A DNA stretch of 64,000 bases from Buchnera aphidicola (Eriosoma lanigerum) (GTDB taxonomy: Bacteria > Pseudomonadota > Gammaproteobacteria > Enterobacterales > Enterobacteriaceae). Both the position numbers and the translations under genes were made by a program. The stretch is from contig NZ_OZ060395.1 of the NCBI RefSeq assembly GCF_964059125.1, positions 447,680 through 511,679 of the forward strand, read 5' to 3'. Below, in pieces: positions 44,588 through 55,310 of the stretch; the first letter of the stretch is position 1; each line of letters opens with the position of its first letter. The notes under the pieces are model-generated. The model did not search any database. It was not told where the DNA came from and saw only the letters and a list, made by a program, of their open reading frames with translations.

Positions 44588-46438
44588 ATGAAAATAAAAT
44601 ACATTTTAGAACAAGCAGTTAAAAAAAACAAGATTAGATGCATTGATTTAAATTTCGCTTTGTATATTTCAAAAAAACAACATTATCTTGTTACACTTAC
44701 TGCAGCTTTTACAAGTTATGCAATTGGAAATGGACATATTTGCTTACCCATAAATATTTTATATAAATACATTATAGATTTAAAAAAAACAATAACAAAA
44801 TATCATGAAATATTTCAATTTCTAGATTCATATCAAATCTGGGACCAAATTTTATTAAAAAGTAAAATAATAGGAAACGATACTGTAGTAAGACCATTAA
44901 TTTTTTCTAATAATTGTGTATATCTATATAAAACATGGAAAGCTGAAAATCTTGTACTAAATTTTATATTTTCTCAGAATCCAAAATTTATTTATGATAT
45001 TAAACAATGTAAATTAGTCATTAATAGCTTATTCGATTCTACTAATTTTATAAATTTTCAAAAAATAGCCGTTTCAATGGCAATTATTCAAAAAATAACA
45101 TTTATTATTGGAGGACCAGGTACAGGTAAAACTACTGTCATTGCTAAAATTTTAATAACTATGATTAAAATTCATAAACAACCAATTAAAATTAAATTAG
45201 CTGCTCCAACTGGAAAAGCAGCAGCACATTTAACACAATCTTTAAATAAAAATATATCATTACAAAAAATATTAAACGAAAATAATAAAAAAAAAATATA
45301 CAAAGCTGTAACTATTCATAAGTTAATAGGAATTATACCTGATTCATCACTAACATATTATAATAAAACAAATGTATTAGATCTGGATCTATTAATTATT
45401 GATGAAAGTTCTATGATTGATTTATTTATAATGGAGAAATTAATAAATGCATTACCAAAACATACTAAAGTAATATTTTTTGGTGATATTAATCAATTAC
45501 CTTCTATAGGAAATGGAAATTTATTAAAAGATATATGTTACATTGCGAATAATACATTTAATAATATAATTCCAATATTAAATAAAATCACTAATTATAA
45601 CATTGTAAGTAATGTAAATTCCCATTTTTTTAACAATCACATTTGTATACTAAATAAAAATTATAGATTTGAAAATAATTCTGGAATTCATCAATTATCT
45701 ACAGCATTAATGAAAGAAGATCCATTAATTTTTTATAAAATAAAAAATAAACATTTTAAAAATATCAAATTATATACAATTCATTCAAAATATCAATATA
45801 TAAGAATGTTACAGAATATTATTCAACAATACAAAGATTATTGGAAAGCAATTCTACAAAATAAACCAATACAAAATTGTATAAAAATATTTTATAACTG
45901 TAGAATATTAGTAGCTATTAAAAATGGAATATTTGGAATGGAAGAAATTAATAAAAATATAGAAAAATTAATGAAACAAAAAAGATTAATTAATTACGTA
46001 ATTAGAAATGGATACAAAGGATATATTGGAAAACCAATTATTATTTCTAAAAACAGCAAAACATTAGGATTACTGAATGGTGATATTGGAATTATGAAAT
46101 TAGATAAAAATAATAATTTAGTTACTTATTTTCAAATAGCTAATGAGAAAATTGTAATAATTCCTGCAAATATTCTTCCAGAACATAACACAGCTTGGAC
46201 TATGACTATACATAAAGCACAAGGATCTGAATTTATACATTCTATATTAATATTACCTAATATTATGAGTACCATCTTAACAAAAGAACTAATTTATACC
46301 GCAATTACAAGATCAAGAAAAACATTAGTAATATATGCGTCACAAAAAATATTTTTACAATCCATGATAAAAAAAACCAATCGGTATTCTCAAATTAGAC
46401 AAAAAATATTAATTAATTCATCTAAATCAATTGTTTAA
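44588..46438 (+). CDS. recD: Exodeoxyribonuclease V alpha subunit RecD
   Basis: 616 aa, E. coli 608. The 5'-3' SF1B helicase of RecBCD. The N-terminal RecB-binding domain is about 1-150. Walker A is GGPGTGKTTV (near 175), followed by LAAPTGKAAAHL, the motif II segment LIIDESSMIDL, GDINQLPSIG, and the C-terminal MTIHKAQGSEF and TAITRSRK. It starts 32 nt after recB. Intact recB and recD next to a frameshifted recC suggest that the complex is still under selection. It converges on argA as in E. coli. Confidence 0.95.
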   Translation: MKIKYILEQAVKKNKIRCIDLNFALYISKKQHYLVTLTAAFTSYAIGNGHICLPINILYKYIIDLKKTITKYHEIFQFLDSYQIWDQILLKSKIIGNDTVVRPLIFSNNCVYLYKTWKAENLVLNFIFSQNPKFIYDIKQCKLVINSLFDSTNFINFQKIAVSMAIIQKITFIIGGPGTGKTTVIAKILITMIKIHKQPIKIKLAAPTGKAAAHLTQSLNKNISLQKILNENNKKKIYKAVTIHKLIGIIPDSSLTYYNKTNVLDLDLLIIDESSMIDLFIMEKLINALPKHTKVIFFGDINQLPSIGNGNLLKDICYIANNTFNNIIPILNKITNYNIVSNVNSHFFNNHICILNKNYRFENNSGIHQLSTALMKEDPLIFYKIKNKHFKNIKLYTIHSKYQYIRMLQNIIQQYKDYWKAILQNKPIQNCIKIFYNCRILVAIKNGIFGMEEINKNIEKLMKQKRLINYVIRNGYKGYIGKPIIISKNSKTLGLLNGDIGIMKLDKNNNLVTYFQIANEKIVIIPANILPEHNTAWTMTIHKAQGSEFIHSILILPNIMSTILTKELIYTAITRSRKTLVIYASQKIFLQSMIKKTNRYSQIRQKILINSSKSIV

Positions 46439-46548
46439 AAAAAATATTAAACATAAATATTATATATTAATTAATAAATTTTAAAAATAAAAAAAAAATA
46501 ACTATATGAAATTAAATATTTTCTTATGTTAATAAAATTTCATCATTT

Positions 46549-47883
46549 TTACGAATCAAGAATATTTAACATTAAAATTTTAGATTTTCTTTGATGATTA
46601 TATATTTTCTTTTTACTCTCAGGTAGTAAATTTATATCTACTGGAGAAAAACCACGTTCTTGAAACCAATGAACACTTTTAATAGTTAATACAAAAATTT
46701 TATTTAAATTTAATTTTTTTGCTTTATATATAATTTTTTTTAGTAATATTTCCCCTCTAGAAGAACTACGATAATCAGGATGAACAACTAGACAAGCCAT
46801 TTCTCCTATTTGTTCTTTTTGAAAAGGATACAATGCTACACAGCCAATAATTAAATTATCTTGTTGAATAATAGTAAATTTATCTATTTCTACTTCTATT
46901 TGTTTGCGAGAACGCCGAATTAATATACCTTTTTTTTCTAGCGGACGAATTAATTCTAAAATGCCTCTAATATCATGTATAGTCGCAGATCTAATTTTTT
47001 CAGTAGATTCCATAACAATTTGTGTTCCTATACCATCTCTAGAAAACAATTCTTGTAACAAAGCTCCATTTTCTTTATAACTAATTAAATGACTTCTTTT
47101 TACACCTTTCTGACATGCCTCAATTGCACCACGTAAAAAACGAACTGTACTTGAAAAAAAATCATTTCTTTCTTCAAAATTGAGTATTATTTCTTTAGCT
47201 TCATTAGGAAATAATTCAGAAATAATACAACTATTATTATCCAATACTCCTTGTTCACTACAAAATCCTATCATTTTTTCTGCATTTAATTGAATTGCTA
47301 ATTGAGTTGCGATGTCTTCAGATGTTAAATTAAAACATTCTCCTGTAACTGATGCCGCGACAGGACCAATTAACACAATAGAACGATTACTTAATTGATT
47401 ATATATTGCTCTTTTGTTAATTCTTCTTACTCGACCACTATGACAATAATCTACTCCATCATCAATTCCCAAAGGTTGAGAAATAATAAAATTACCACTA
47501 ACTACACTAATATCAGCTCCTTGTAAAGGAGTGTTACTAAGACTCATCGATAATCTAGCTGTTATTTCTAATTGTAATCTACCAGCTTCTTGCTTAATAC
47601 ATTCTAAAGAATGAATATCTGTAACACGAGTATACTTATGGTAAACTGATTTCATATTAGATTTATATAAATTACCATTAATTTGAGGAGATGCTCCGTA
47701 TACAACAATTAAATTAATACCTAAACTATGTAATAATCCAATATCATTAATAATTTCCGAAAAATTTTCATGTTTTATAGCTTCCCCTCCTAACATAATT
47801 ACAAATATTTTTCCTCTATGTATATTAATATATGGAACAATATGACGAAATCCTTGTACCAATTCTGTACTTCTGATTTTCAT
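46549..47883 (-). CDS. argA: N-acetylglutamate synthase (amino-acid acetyltransferase)
   Basis: 444 aa, E. coli 443. First step of arginine synthesis: acetyl-CoA plus glutamate gives N-acetylglutamate. The N-terminal amino-acid-kinase-like domain (1 to about 290), which binds arginine for feedback, begins [18 protein letters not shown]. The C-terminal GNAT acetyltransferase domain contains [19 protein letters not shown] (acetyl-CoA loop) and [11 protein letters not shown]. It is strongly conserved. No ARG box is recognisable upstream. Retention fits arginine provision to an insect host (inference). Confidence 0.97.
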   Translation of the reverse strand: MKIRSTELVQGFRHIVPYINIHRGKIFVIMLGGEAIKHENFSEIINDIGLLHSLGINLIVVYGASPQINGNLYKSNMKSVYHKYTRVTDIHSLECIKQEAGRLQLEITARLSMSLSNTPLQGADISVVSGNFIISQPLGIDDGVDYCHSGRVRRINKRAIYNQLSNRSIVLIGPVAASVTGECFNLTSEDIATQLAIQLNAEKMIGFCSEQGVLDNNSCIISELFPNEAKEIILNFEERNDFFSSTVRFLRGAIEACQKGVKRSHLISYKENGALLQELFSRDGIGTQIVMESTEKIRSATIHDIRGILELIRPLEKKGILIRRSRKQIEVEIDKFTIIQQDNLIIGCVALYPFQKEQIGEMACLVVHPDYRSSSRGEILLKKIIYKAKKLNLNKIFVLTIKSVHWFQERGFSPVDINLLPESKKKIYNHQRKSKILMLNILDS

Positions 47884-48114
47884 GAATATACCTACATTTA
47901 ATAATAAAAATATGTCAATTACTATAAAATAGTATTAATACTTTTTAATATAAAAATTTTATTACTAAAAAAAATCTATATTAAAACATTAAATAATTTT
48001 ACAATTTAAGAATTAGGGATTATTAAAAAAAAAGAAGTATATGAACAACAAATGAATAAAATATGAAAATAAAATAAATTTTGGATTTTTTATTATATAA
48101 TAAATAAAAATAAT

Positions 48115-48191
<77 letters not shown>

Positions 48192-48212
48192 ATTTATATA
48201 TACTATATATTA

Positions 48213-48241
48213 TGTATAAATGCAATAGTTATTTTTATCAA
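48213..48241 (-). promoter_or_regulatory. Possible sigma70 promoter for tRNA-fMet
   Basis: On the minus strand, TTGATA (48236-48241), a 17-bp spacer and TATACA (48213-48218) lie about 22 nt before the mature 5' end, leaving a short leader for RNase P. Similar boxes arise often in A/T-rich DNA, so this rests mostly on spacing and position. Confidence 0.35.
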
Positions 48242-48416
48242 TAATAAAATTATATGTTAAATTTTTTTTTATTGTACAATACCATTAATGATATATTATA
48301 TACATAACAAAATACATTATTAGTATATAATAAAATATTATGTTCAAATTTAAAATCATAATTTTAATGTAAATTAAATATGAATCTCTATTACTCATAC
48401 TAACAAAGGAAAATAT

Positions 48417-48899
48417 ATGAATGTTATACAAGCAGGAATTACTGTTCAAAACGAATTAATTGCTATTATCATTTCAAGATTCAACGATTTTATAAACAAA
48501 AATTTATTATCATCGACTATAGATACTTTAACAAGATTAGGTCAAGTACAAGAAAAACAAATTAAAATTTTTCAAGTCCCAGGATCATACGAAATACCTA
48601 TTACTGCTAATAGTATAGCTAAAACTAATTATTTTAAAGCAATTATTACTTTAGGTACAATTATTAAAGGAGAAACTTCTCATTTTAAATATATTACAAG
48701 TGCAATTAGTAGTAATTTGACAAAAATTAGTATTGACTATTCTATTCCTATTGCATGTGGTTTATTGATAACCAATAATATAGAACAAGCTATAGAAAGA
48801 GCAGGTCTAAAAATGGGAAACAAAGGTCATGAAGCTGCTTTATGTGCATTAGAAATGATTAATTTATTAAAAATAATTAATCAAAAAAAATATACATAA
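48417..48899 (+). CDS. ribH: 6,7-dimethyl-8-ribityllumazine synthase
   Basis: 160 aa, E. coli 156. It condenses the pyrimidinedione with dihydroxybutanone phosphate to make lumazine, the precursor of riboflavin. Family landmarks: SRFNDFINK (substrate site), VPGSYEIP, LGTIIKGETSHFKYI (with the catalytic His) and NKGHEAALCALEMI. AAGGA precedes the ATG. It lies ahead of ribD, whereas E. coli has ribD-ribH-nusB, so the locus is rearranged. 787 bp separate it from ribD. Confidence 0.96.
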   Translation: MNVIQAGITVQNELIAIIISRFNDFINKNLLSSTIDTLTRLGQVQEKQIKIFQVPGSYEIPITANSIAKTNYFKAIITLGTIIKGETSHFKYITSAISSNLTKISIDYSIPIACGLLITNNIEQAIERAGLKMGNKGHEAALCALEMINLLKIINQKKYT

Positions 48900-49686
48900 A
48901 TAAATAATTTACAATTTTATTATATAAATAATAATTTATTCTACTATAAAAATCATTTAAAATTATATATGATATACACTATATTTTATAGTACAAATAA
49001 AAATATGTATTAATAAAAATAAATTATCATATAACTGATTTTTTTTTAAAAAATATATATTTATAGTATTTATTTATGAATTAATAAATCTATTTATTAA
49101 AAATAAAAATAAAATTTTATATACTTTATATTAAAATAATTTCAGTATTAATTTAATTTTTAATAAAAAAATAATAATACTTAATTGATATATATATATA
49201 AATATATATTGTATGATACTAATAAGATAAAGAATTGAATATATATATTCATTTAATATGTATTAAACTATATATATTTTTAAATTTAATTTTTTAAAAT
49301 TGTTATAAATATATATATCAATATTTTTATTGAAATATTTCATATTAATAAAATATCTTGTATATGTTAAAAATAATATTTGAAATATATCAATAAATAA
49401 TTTTTTAAATATACAAATATTAATATTAATAATAATTAATTAAATTTTATTTAAATATAATATAATAAATTTATTTTTTTTGTATTGATTTCTAATAAAT
49501 ATCAATACTAATATTATTAAACAAATTAATATATTTTATTAAAATTAATAAATAATATAAGAGTGAAATAAACTATTAATTATCTATATATGATACTAAT
49601 CAACCATATTTAATATATATAAAAAAAGAAAAATAAAAATATAACATTTTTTTATAATATTAATTATATTTATAAAAGAGGAAAAT
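48900..49686. other. 787-bp gene-free region between ribH and ribD
   Basis: No open frame or RNA gene is seen. The DNA is almost exclusively A and T with many short poly(A) and poly(T) runs. I find no trace of an FMN riboswitch, which would show G/C-rich conserved boxes. Confidence 0.5.
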
Positions 49687-50814
49687 ATGAATGATATGTT
49701 TTATATGAAAAAAGCATTACAATTAGCTGTAAAAGGAAAATTAACTACAGATCCTAATCCAAATGTAGGATGTATTATTGTAAAAGATGGATTAATTGTA
49801 GGAAAAGGTTGGCATAAAAAACAAGGAGATTCACATGCAGAAATTATTGCTCTGAAAATGGCTGGAGATCTTGCTCATGGATCAACAGTATATCTGACAC
49901 TTGAACCTTGTAATCACTATGGAAACACTCCTCCTTGTTGTCCACAATTATTAATTTCTAAAATCAAAAAAATTGTTATAGCTACTATAGATCCTAATCC
50001 TGAAGTATCTGGAAAGGGAATAACATTTCTCAAAAAAAATGGAATTCTGGTATCTTACGGAATATTAGAAAAAGAAGCTCAAAATATTAACCAAAGATTT
50101 TTTAAAAGAATGATAACAGGTCTTCCTTGGTTACAACTAAAATTAGGTATATCTATTGATGGAAGAATCGCTTTACATAATGGAGATAGCAAATGGATTA
50201 CCTCTCACGAATCAAGGAAAGATGTTCATAACTTCAGATCTCAAAATCAAGCAATATTGAGTACTAGTATTAGTATTATACGAGATAATCCATCATTAAA
50301 TATAAGATATATAAATACCAATCCTAAAAACAATATAAAAAAATATCAGCAACCAATAAGAATAATTATAGATAGCAAAAATAGAATAAAACCAAATCAT
50401 CCAACAATTAAAATAAATACTGGAGATATATGGTTGATTAGATTATATAAAGATAATCAAAAATGGCCTAATCATGTAAAACAAATCGTTTCATTAGAAT
50501 CAAACAAACAAATTAATTTACTACAATTATTTTTATTACTAAGAAAAAAAAACATTAATTCAATATGGATTGAAGCTGGTGGTACTTTATCCGGAGCATT
50601 AATAGAACAAAATTTAATTGATGAATTAATTCTTTATATTTCACCTAAAATACTAGGACAAACAGCTAAACCTATGTTTATATTACAAAAAATGTTTAAA
50701 ATTAATCAAATCAAACAATTTTACTTTGCTCAAGTTAACAAATTACATACAGATATCAGAATTATTTTAAAAAAAAATAAAACTTATAATATTTCATTTA
50801 CACAATACAAATAA
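49687..50814 (+). CDS. ribD: Bifunctional riboflavin deaminase/reductase RibD
   Basis: 375 aa, E. coli 367. Both activities are in one chain. The N-terminal cytidine-deaminase-like domain (1 to about 145) has the zinc motif HAE and LEPCNHYGNTPPCC. The C-terminal reductase domain (about 146-365) begins LPWLQLKLGISIDGRIA and contains SKWITS and SIWIEAGGTLSGAL. Together they convert the GTP-derived diaminopyrimidine to the ribitylamino-pyrimidinedione. AGAGGA gives a good ribosome site. I recall the Buchnera strain from the pea aphid carrying this as two genes, ribD1 and ribD2. Here the fusion is intact. Confidence 0.95.
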   Translation: MNDMFYMKKALQLAVKGKLTTDPNPNVGCIIVKDGLIVGKGWHKKQGDSHAEIIALKMAGDLAHGSTVYLTLEPCNHYGNTPPCCPQLLISKIKKIVIATIDPNPEVSGKGITFLKKNGILVSYGILEKEAQNINQRFFKRMITGLPWLQLKLGISIDGRIALHNGDSKWITSHESRKDVHNFRSQNQAILSTSISIIRDNPSLNIRYINTNPKNNIKKYQQPIRIIIDSKNRIKPNHPTIKINTGDIWLIRLYKDNQKWPNHVKQIVSLESNKQINLLQLFLLLRKKNINSIWIEAGGTLSGALIEQNLIDELILYISPKILGQTAKPMFILQKMFKINQIKQFYFAQVNKLHTDIRIILKKNKTYNISFTQYK

Positions 50815-50923
50815 AATATAATACATAAAATATATACTTTGAAATTTAATGTTTCAAAAAAAATATATAATAAAAATTAAATCAATTAATCATTTTTATA
50901 TTAACTAATTATAGGAAATTTAT

Positions 50924-51343
50924 ATGAAACCCTTGTTTAGAAGAAAAGCACGTGAAAAAGCAATACAAGCATTATATGCATGGCAAACTTCTGGAAATAA
51001 TATAAATAATATTGAATCTCATTTTTTAGAAGAACAAAATATGAATAATGTTGACTTAGAATATTTTAAAAATTTAATTATAGGAGTCTCACAAAATTAT
51101 CAATATATAGATAAAAAAATACAACCATACTTATTTCGGACAGCTAAACAATTAGATTTAATAGAAAAAACTATACTACGTATTGCTTTTTATGAATTAT
51201 TTAAAAGAAATGACATTCCTTATAAAGTTTCAATTAATGAAGGTATCGAATTAGCTAAAATGTTTGGATCTAAAGATAGTCATAAATTCATTAATGGAGT
51301 ATTAGACAAAGCAGTAATTAATATCAAATTAAATTTAAAATAA
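50924..51343 (+). CDS. nusB: Transcription antitermination factor NusB
   Basis: 139 aa, identical in length to E. coli NusB. With NusE/S10 it binds boxA RNA and helps rRNA antitermination. The [15 protein letters not shown] start and the helical core with RIAFYELF and [18 protein letters not shown] match the family. AGGA precedes the ATG. It ends the ribD-nusB pair. thiL and pgpA, downstream in E. coli, are absent, and a hairpin begins at its stop codon. Confidence 0.95.
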   Translation: MKPLFRRKAREKAIQALYAWQTSGNNINNIESHFLEEQNMNNVDLEYFKNLIIGVSQNYQYIDKKIQPYLFRTAKQLDLIEKTILRIAFYELFKRNDIPYKVSINEGIELAKMFGSKDSHKFINGVLDKAVINIKLNLK

Positions 51344-51382
51344 CTATTAATATATTTATTATTTTAAATAAAATTAATAGTT
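51342..51382 (+). terminator. Hairpin at the end of nusB
   Basis: Ten-bp perfect arms (AACTATTAAT at 51342-51351, ATTAATAGTT at 51373-51382) with a 21-nt loop, starting within the nusB stop codon. There is no clean T-run. The stem length is within chance for this composition, so only the position makes it a terminator candidate. Confidence 0.3.
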
Positions 51383-52275
51383 CTATGTATTGTGATATTT
51401 ATATAAATAAAATATAGGATACATAACCATAAATAAAATTAATAATATTTAATTATTATTAAATAAGATAATATATATACAAGAAATATCAATAATAAAA
51501 ATTATTAAAAAATAATGAATAAATACATTTTTTTATATATATAAAAATATTATATATCTATATTTAATAAATTTAAAATTAAGTGTAATACAATATATGT
51601 TGTATTAACATATATTTAATAATCAAAAATTTAATATATATCATAAAAATTATAAAAATAATTTAATTTATTTAATTTTTAATTATTAAATAAAATATGA
51701 ACTTAATATAAAAAAAAATAAAATTTAAAATAGATATTTATACTAAATACATTTAATAATTAACATTATACATACTATACATTATTATTCATTAATAAAT
51801 TAAAGTATTATTTGTTTAAAATCATTAATTTATGATACACAGTATTAAAATTATTAATTTATTCTGTATAGAATACAGACTATTCATATATAGAATTTCC
51901 ATATAATATTATTTATATTAAATAAATTATAAAATTACTATTAATTAATTAATTAATTTAATATGAATTATTATTAATAATATATACTTAATTAAATATA
52001 AAAAAATAATTATAATAATTCCATAATAGAATAAAATATAAATTTTACAAAAATAAAATTTAATGAAATTACTTTTAATAAACACATATATTTTTATAAA
52101 AATAATAAAAATTTTTTTTTAAAAAAAATAAATTTCAATAATTAAAAATTAATAATATTTTATTTTTAATTAAAATATAATTATTGATTTATACTACATA
52201 AAATTATATTAATTAACTAATTATTTCACAAATAATATAATAAAAAAAAATATTTATAATGACAATATCAATCCT
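51344..52275. other. 932-bp gene-free region between convergent nusB and yajR
   Basis: The longest empty stretch of the window. No open frame or RNA gene is seen. A 7-bp hairpin (51863-51869 with 51873-51879) is unremarkable. It lies downstream of both neighbours, so promoters are not needed here. It is probably the eroded site of former genes such as thiL or pgpA, though no similarity is left. Confidence 0.5.
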
Positions 52276-53454
52276 TCATTTACTTTTTTTATTAAAAAAT
52301 ATTAATATAAATGTTAACCATAAAAAACAAATACAAATTAAAATATATAATACTATTTTTAATTGAAAAAAATGTAATATCCAACCTCCAAGTATACTAC
52401 CTACAGCTGATCCAAAAAATTGACTTGTAGAATAAAACCCCATGATACTTCCTCTATGTGAAATAGAAATAGATTTAATCAACATAGAAGGAATAAAAGA
52501 TTCCAAAAAAGTTAATGATATAAAAAATATTTGAATAGACAAAAATAATGAAATAATATTATTCGATAATAGTAATAAAAATTCTGAAATAATTAATAAA
52601 ACAATAAAAAATGTCAATAAATATTTATTAACAATTTTTTTTTCTAAATAGTTCATATTCAACAAAAAAATTAACATAGATAAAAATATTGCAAAACAAT
52701 AAATTTTCCAATGATCACATAACTCTATTCCTAATAGTAACATTGTTTTAGGAATAATCATAAAATTTAATATTAATACTAAATGCAAACAAAAAATACT
52801 AACAAACAAACTACATGTATATACATTAATATTTAATCGAAAATTATTAAAAAAATCTCTATTAAAAAAGTTCTTTTTTATACTTACAGTTGAAGGAAAA
52901 AATAATATTACCATCAATATCAAAATAAAACATAGTATTGAAACTAACCAATATAAGGCACTAATATTAAATAAATTAAAAATTAATGGGCCTATAATCA
53001 TAGATGAATAAAAAGATATTCCAAAACAAACACCTAAAAAAAACATTGTTTTGGTTCTATTTTTTTCAGATACAATATCAGAGAAACAAGCCATAATAGT
53101 TGAAGAAATAGCTCCTGAACCTTGTAATGAACGACTTATAATAAATTGAAAAATAGATTCACTAAATATTCCTAATACACTACCAAAAAAAAACAGTAAT
53201 AAACATAAAATAATTACAGGTTTTCTTCCTATTATATCCGATAACATACCAAATGGAATTTGCAATATAGCCTGTAATAATCCATAAATTCCCATTGCAA
53301 TACCTATAAACAATTTATTTTCATAATTTAAATTGAAACCATGAATGAATATAAACGGAAGAATCATAAACATTGCAAACATTCTTACAGAAAAAATTGC
53401 ATATAATATATATATTATGTATGAATTATAAAATTGACATTCATTATTTTTCAT
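52276..53454 (-). CDS. yajR: Major facilitator superfamily transporter, YajR-like
   Basis: 392 aa with about 12 hydrophobic segments. The MFS motif A is in GMLSDIIGRKPVI, between segments 2 and 3, after FGIYGLLQAILQIPFG-like sequence (GIYGLLQAILQIPFGM). E. coli YajR is 454 aa and ends in a cytosolic YAM domain. This protein stops after the last membrane segment, so that domain is missing. The substrate is unknown. As one of few exporters in such a genome it may move metabolites across the inner membrane (inference). AAAGGA lies before the ATG. The position next to cyoE is as in E. coli. Confidence 0.88.
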   Translation of the reverse strand: MKNNECQFYNSYIIYILYAIFSVRMFAMFMILPFIFIHGFNLNYENKLFIGIAMGIYGLLQAILQIPFGMLSDIIGRKPVIILCLLLFFFGSVLGIFSESIFQFIISRSLQGSGAISSTIMACFSDIVSEKNRTKTMFFLGVCFGISFYSSMIIGPLIFNLFNISALYWLVSILCFILILMVILFFPSTVSIKKNFFNRDFFNNFRLNINVYTCSLFVSIFCLHLVLILNFMIIPKTMLLLGIELCDHWKIYCFAIFLSMLIFLLNMNYLEKKIVNKYLLTFFIVLLIISEFLLLLSNNIISLFLSIQIFFISLTFLESFIPSMLIKSISISHRGSIMGFYSTSQFFGSAVGSILGGWILHFFQLKIVLYILICICFLWLTFILIFFNKKSK

Positions 53455-53688
53455 TACAATCCTTTTATAATAAAAAAGATAAATTGATTATACTTATTAA
53501 TATTAGTATCTATTGTTTAATTAAAAAAAATAACTTAATTAAACTAAATAACTCTAAATTAATACTTTATTAAATAAAATTATTAGTTGCATTAATTCAA
53601 TAAATAATATGTAATATATCAATAATTAATAATATTTTATTCATTAATCGAATTATATTTTTATTGTAATATAAAAACTACATATACT

Positions 53689-54033
53689 ATGATAACTAAC
53701 AAAAATTACATACTGAATGAACATAATATAATAGTCGATAATGCAGGTTATCTTTATAATTATAAAGATTGGAATAAAAATATTGCAAAAATACTAGCTG
53801 ATCAAGAACATATTATTCTTACACCAGAACACTGGGAAATAATAAATTTTATTAGAAATTTTTATTTAAAATTTAACACTACACCATCTATGAAAATGTT
53901 ATCCAAATGTATACAAATAAAATTTGGAAAAAAAAAATCTACTAGCATTTATTTATATAAACTATTTCCTCTTGGACCAGCACAACAAGGTAGTAAAATA
54001 GCAGGTATTCCCAAACCAGATCATTGTTTTTAA
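53689..54033 (+). CDS. tusE: Sulfur relay protein TusE
   Basis: 114 aa, E. coli 109. It takes sulfur from TusBCD and hands it to MnmA for 2-thiolation of tRNA wobble uridine. Conserved segments: LTPEHWEIINFIRNFYLKFNT, then LFPLGPAQQGSKIAGIPKPDHC near the end, whose penultimate Cys is the sulfur-carrying residue. TusA at 30823 belongs to the same relay. The gene stands alone on the plus strand between yajR and cyoE, both minus. Confidence 0.94.
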   Translation: MITNKNYILNEHNIIVDNAGYLYNYKDWNKNIAKILADQEHIILTPEHWEIINFIRNFYLKFNTTPSMKMLSKCIQIKFGKKKSTSIYLYKLFPLGPAQQGSKIAGIPKPDHCF

Positions 54034-54106
54034 CATAATAATGAGATACAATTTTTCAATTAACAATATTAAACATACTATAATAAATTTTTACTACATT
54101 TATATT

Positions 54107-54961
54107 TTATATTACATAATCGATGCTCATCATTATACTTAAATTCATTATCACCAAAATTGAACAAAAAAATAAAATTTTATATAATAAAAAACAATAT
54201 GAAGATTTTAAAAAAGTTAAAAAGGATATAAAAAACCACAAAACACTAAATATTAAATTACTAAAAAAATATAATTTTCCAGTCAATTGAATATAAGTAA
54301 ACATAGAAGAAAATAAAAAAAATAGTAAAATATATAACATAATATGTATTTTAGTTAATTTAATTCCTTTTATTAATGGGAAAATTGGTATTCTTGCTTT
54401 TTTGTAATCTTGTATGCGACAAATTCCTATAGAATAAAAATGTGGAATTTGCCATAAAAAAAAAGTTAAAAATAAAATAACAGAACTATAATCAAAATGA
54501 TGAACAACTGTAAAATAACCAAACAATGGTGGCATAGATCCTGCAATACTACCAATAAATGTTGAATATACTGTCTTTCTTTTAAAAAGAACAGTATAAA
54601 ATATTACATATATAATTACTCCAATTAATAATATTATTAAAGCAAAATTATTTAAAAAAAAATAACTAAATAGAAAACCAAACAATCCTAAAAAAATAGA
54701 AAATACTATTGCATGTGTTACTAATTTAGAATTGACTACTAATAATCTATTTTTAGTACGATGCATATATTGATCAAGATCTCTATCTAAAATATTATTT
54801 ATAATACAACTTGATGCAATAACTAGAGATAAACTTAAAATAGAAAAACACAATAAATTAAAATGCACATCACCTTTTGAAGCTAAAAAAAAACCACCTA
54901 TCATAGAACAAATATTTCCAATGATAATTCCTGGTTTAATTAATTGAATATAATTTAACAT
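54107..54961 (-). CDS. cyoE: Protoheme IX farnesyltransferase (heme O synthase)
   Basis: 284 aa, E. coli 296. A polytopic membrane prenyltransferase that makes heme O for cytochrome bo. The first Asp-rich site is NILDRDLDQYMHRTKNR. The rest is a series of hydrophobic helices, with PPLFGYF and the loop containing WQIPHFYSIGICRIQDYKKARIP-type residues typical of the UbiA family. It starts 13 nt after cyoD. It is the last gene of cyoABCDE. Confidence 0.95.
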   Translation of the reverse strand: MLNYIQLIKPGIIIGNICSMIGGFFLASKGDVHFNLLCFSILSLSLVIASSCIINNILDRDLDQYMHRTKNRLLVVNSKLVTHAIVFSIFLGLFGFLFSYFFLNNFALIILLIGVIIYVIFYTVLFKRKTVYSTFIGSIAGSMPPLFGYFTVVHHFDYSSVILFLTFFLWQIPHFYSIGICRIQDYKKARIPIFPLIKGIKLTKIHIMLYILLFFLFSSMFTYIQLTGKLYFFSNLIFSVLWFFISFLTFLKSSYCFLLYKILFFCSILVIMNLSIMMSIDYVI

Positions 54962-54974
54962 ATAACTTAACTAT

Positions 54975-55310
54975 TTAATCAATAATGAAGTGATGGTTTA
55001 AATTATACATAATCCATATTGAACCTGATATAATAATAAACACAACAATCAAAGTAAAAATCATGAAAACCATACTCCAAATATCATAGTTTAATTTATT
55101 TATATTGAAAAAATATCGAAAATGTACAAAAATTTGTAATAAAAAACCAACTAAAATAAAAAATATAGTAATTTCTTTTGAAAACCAACCTAAAAAAATT
55201 AATAAAAAAGAACAAGAAGTTAAAATAATTGATAAAAATATTCCTAAAAAATAAAAATATTTTATTTGGTTAATTAAATTTATATTATACACTTCTTTAT
55301 TTAAATTCAT
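54975..55310 (-). CDS. cyoD: Cytochrome bo quinol oxidase subunit IV
   Basis: 111 aa, E. coli 109. A small subunit with three predicted membrane helices, needed for CuB assembly in subunit I. Similarity is clear in FFILVGFLLQIFVHFRYFFNIN. Its ATG overlaps the cyoC stop as ATGA, showing translational coupling. Confidence 0.92.
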   Translation of the reverse strand: MNLNKEVYNINLINQIKYFYFLGIFLSIILTSCSFLLIFLGWFSKEITIFFILVGFLLQIFVHFRYFFNINKLNYDIWSMVFMIFTLIVVFIIISGSIWIMYNLNHHFIID

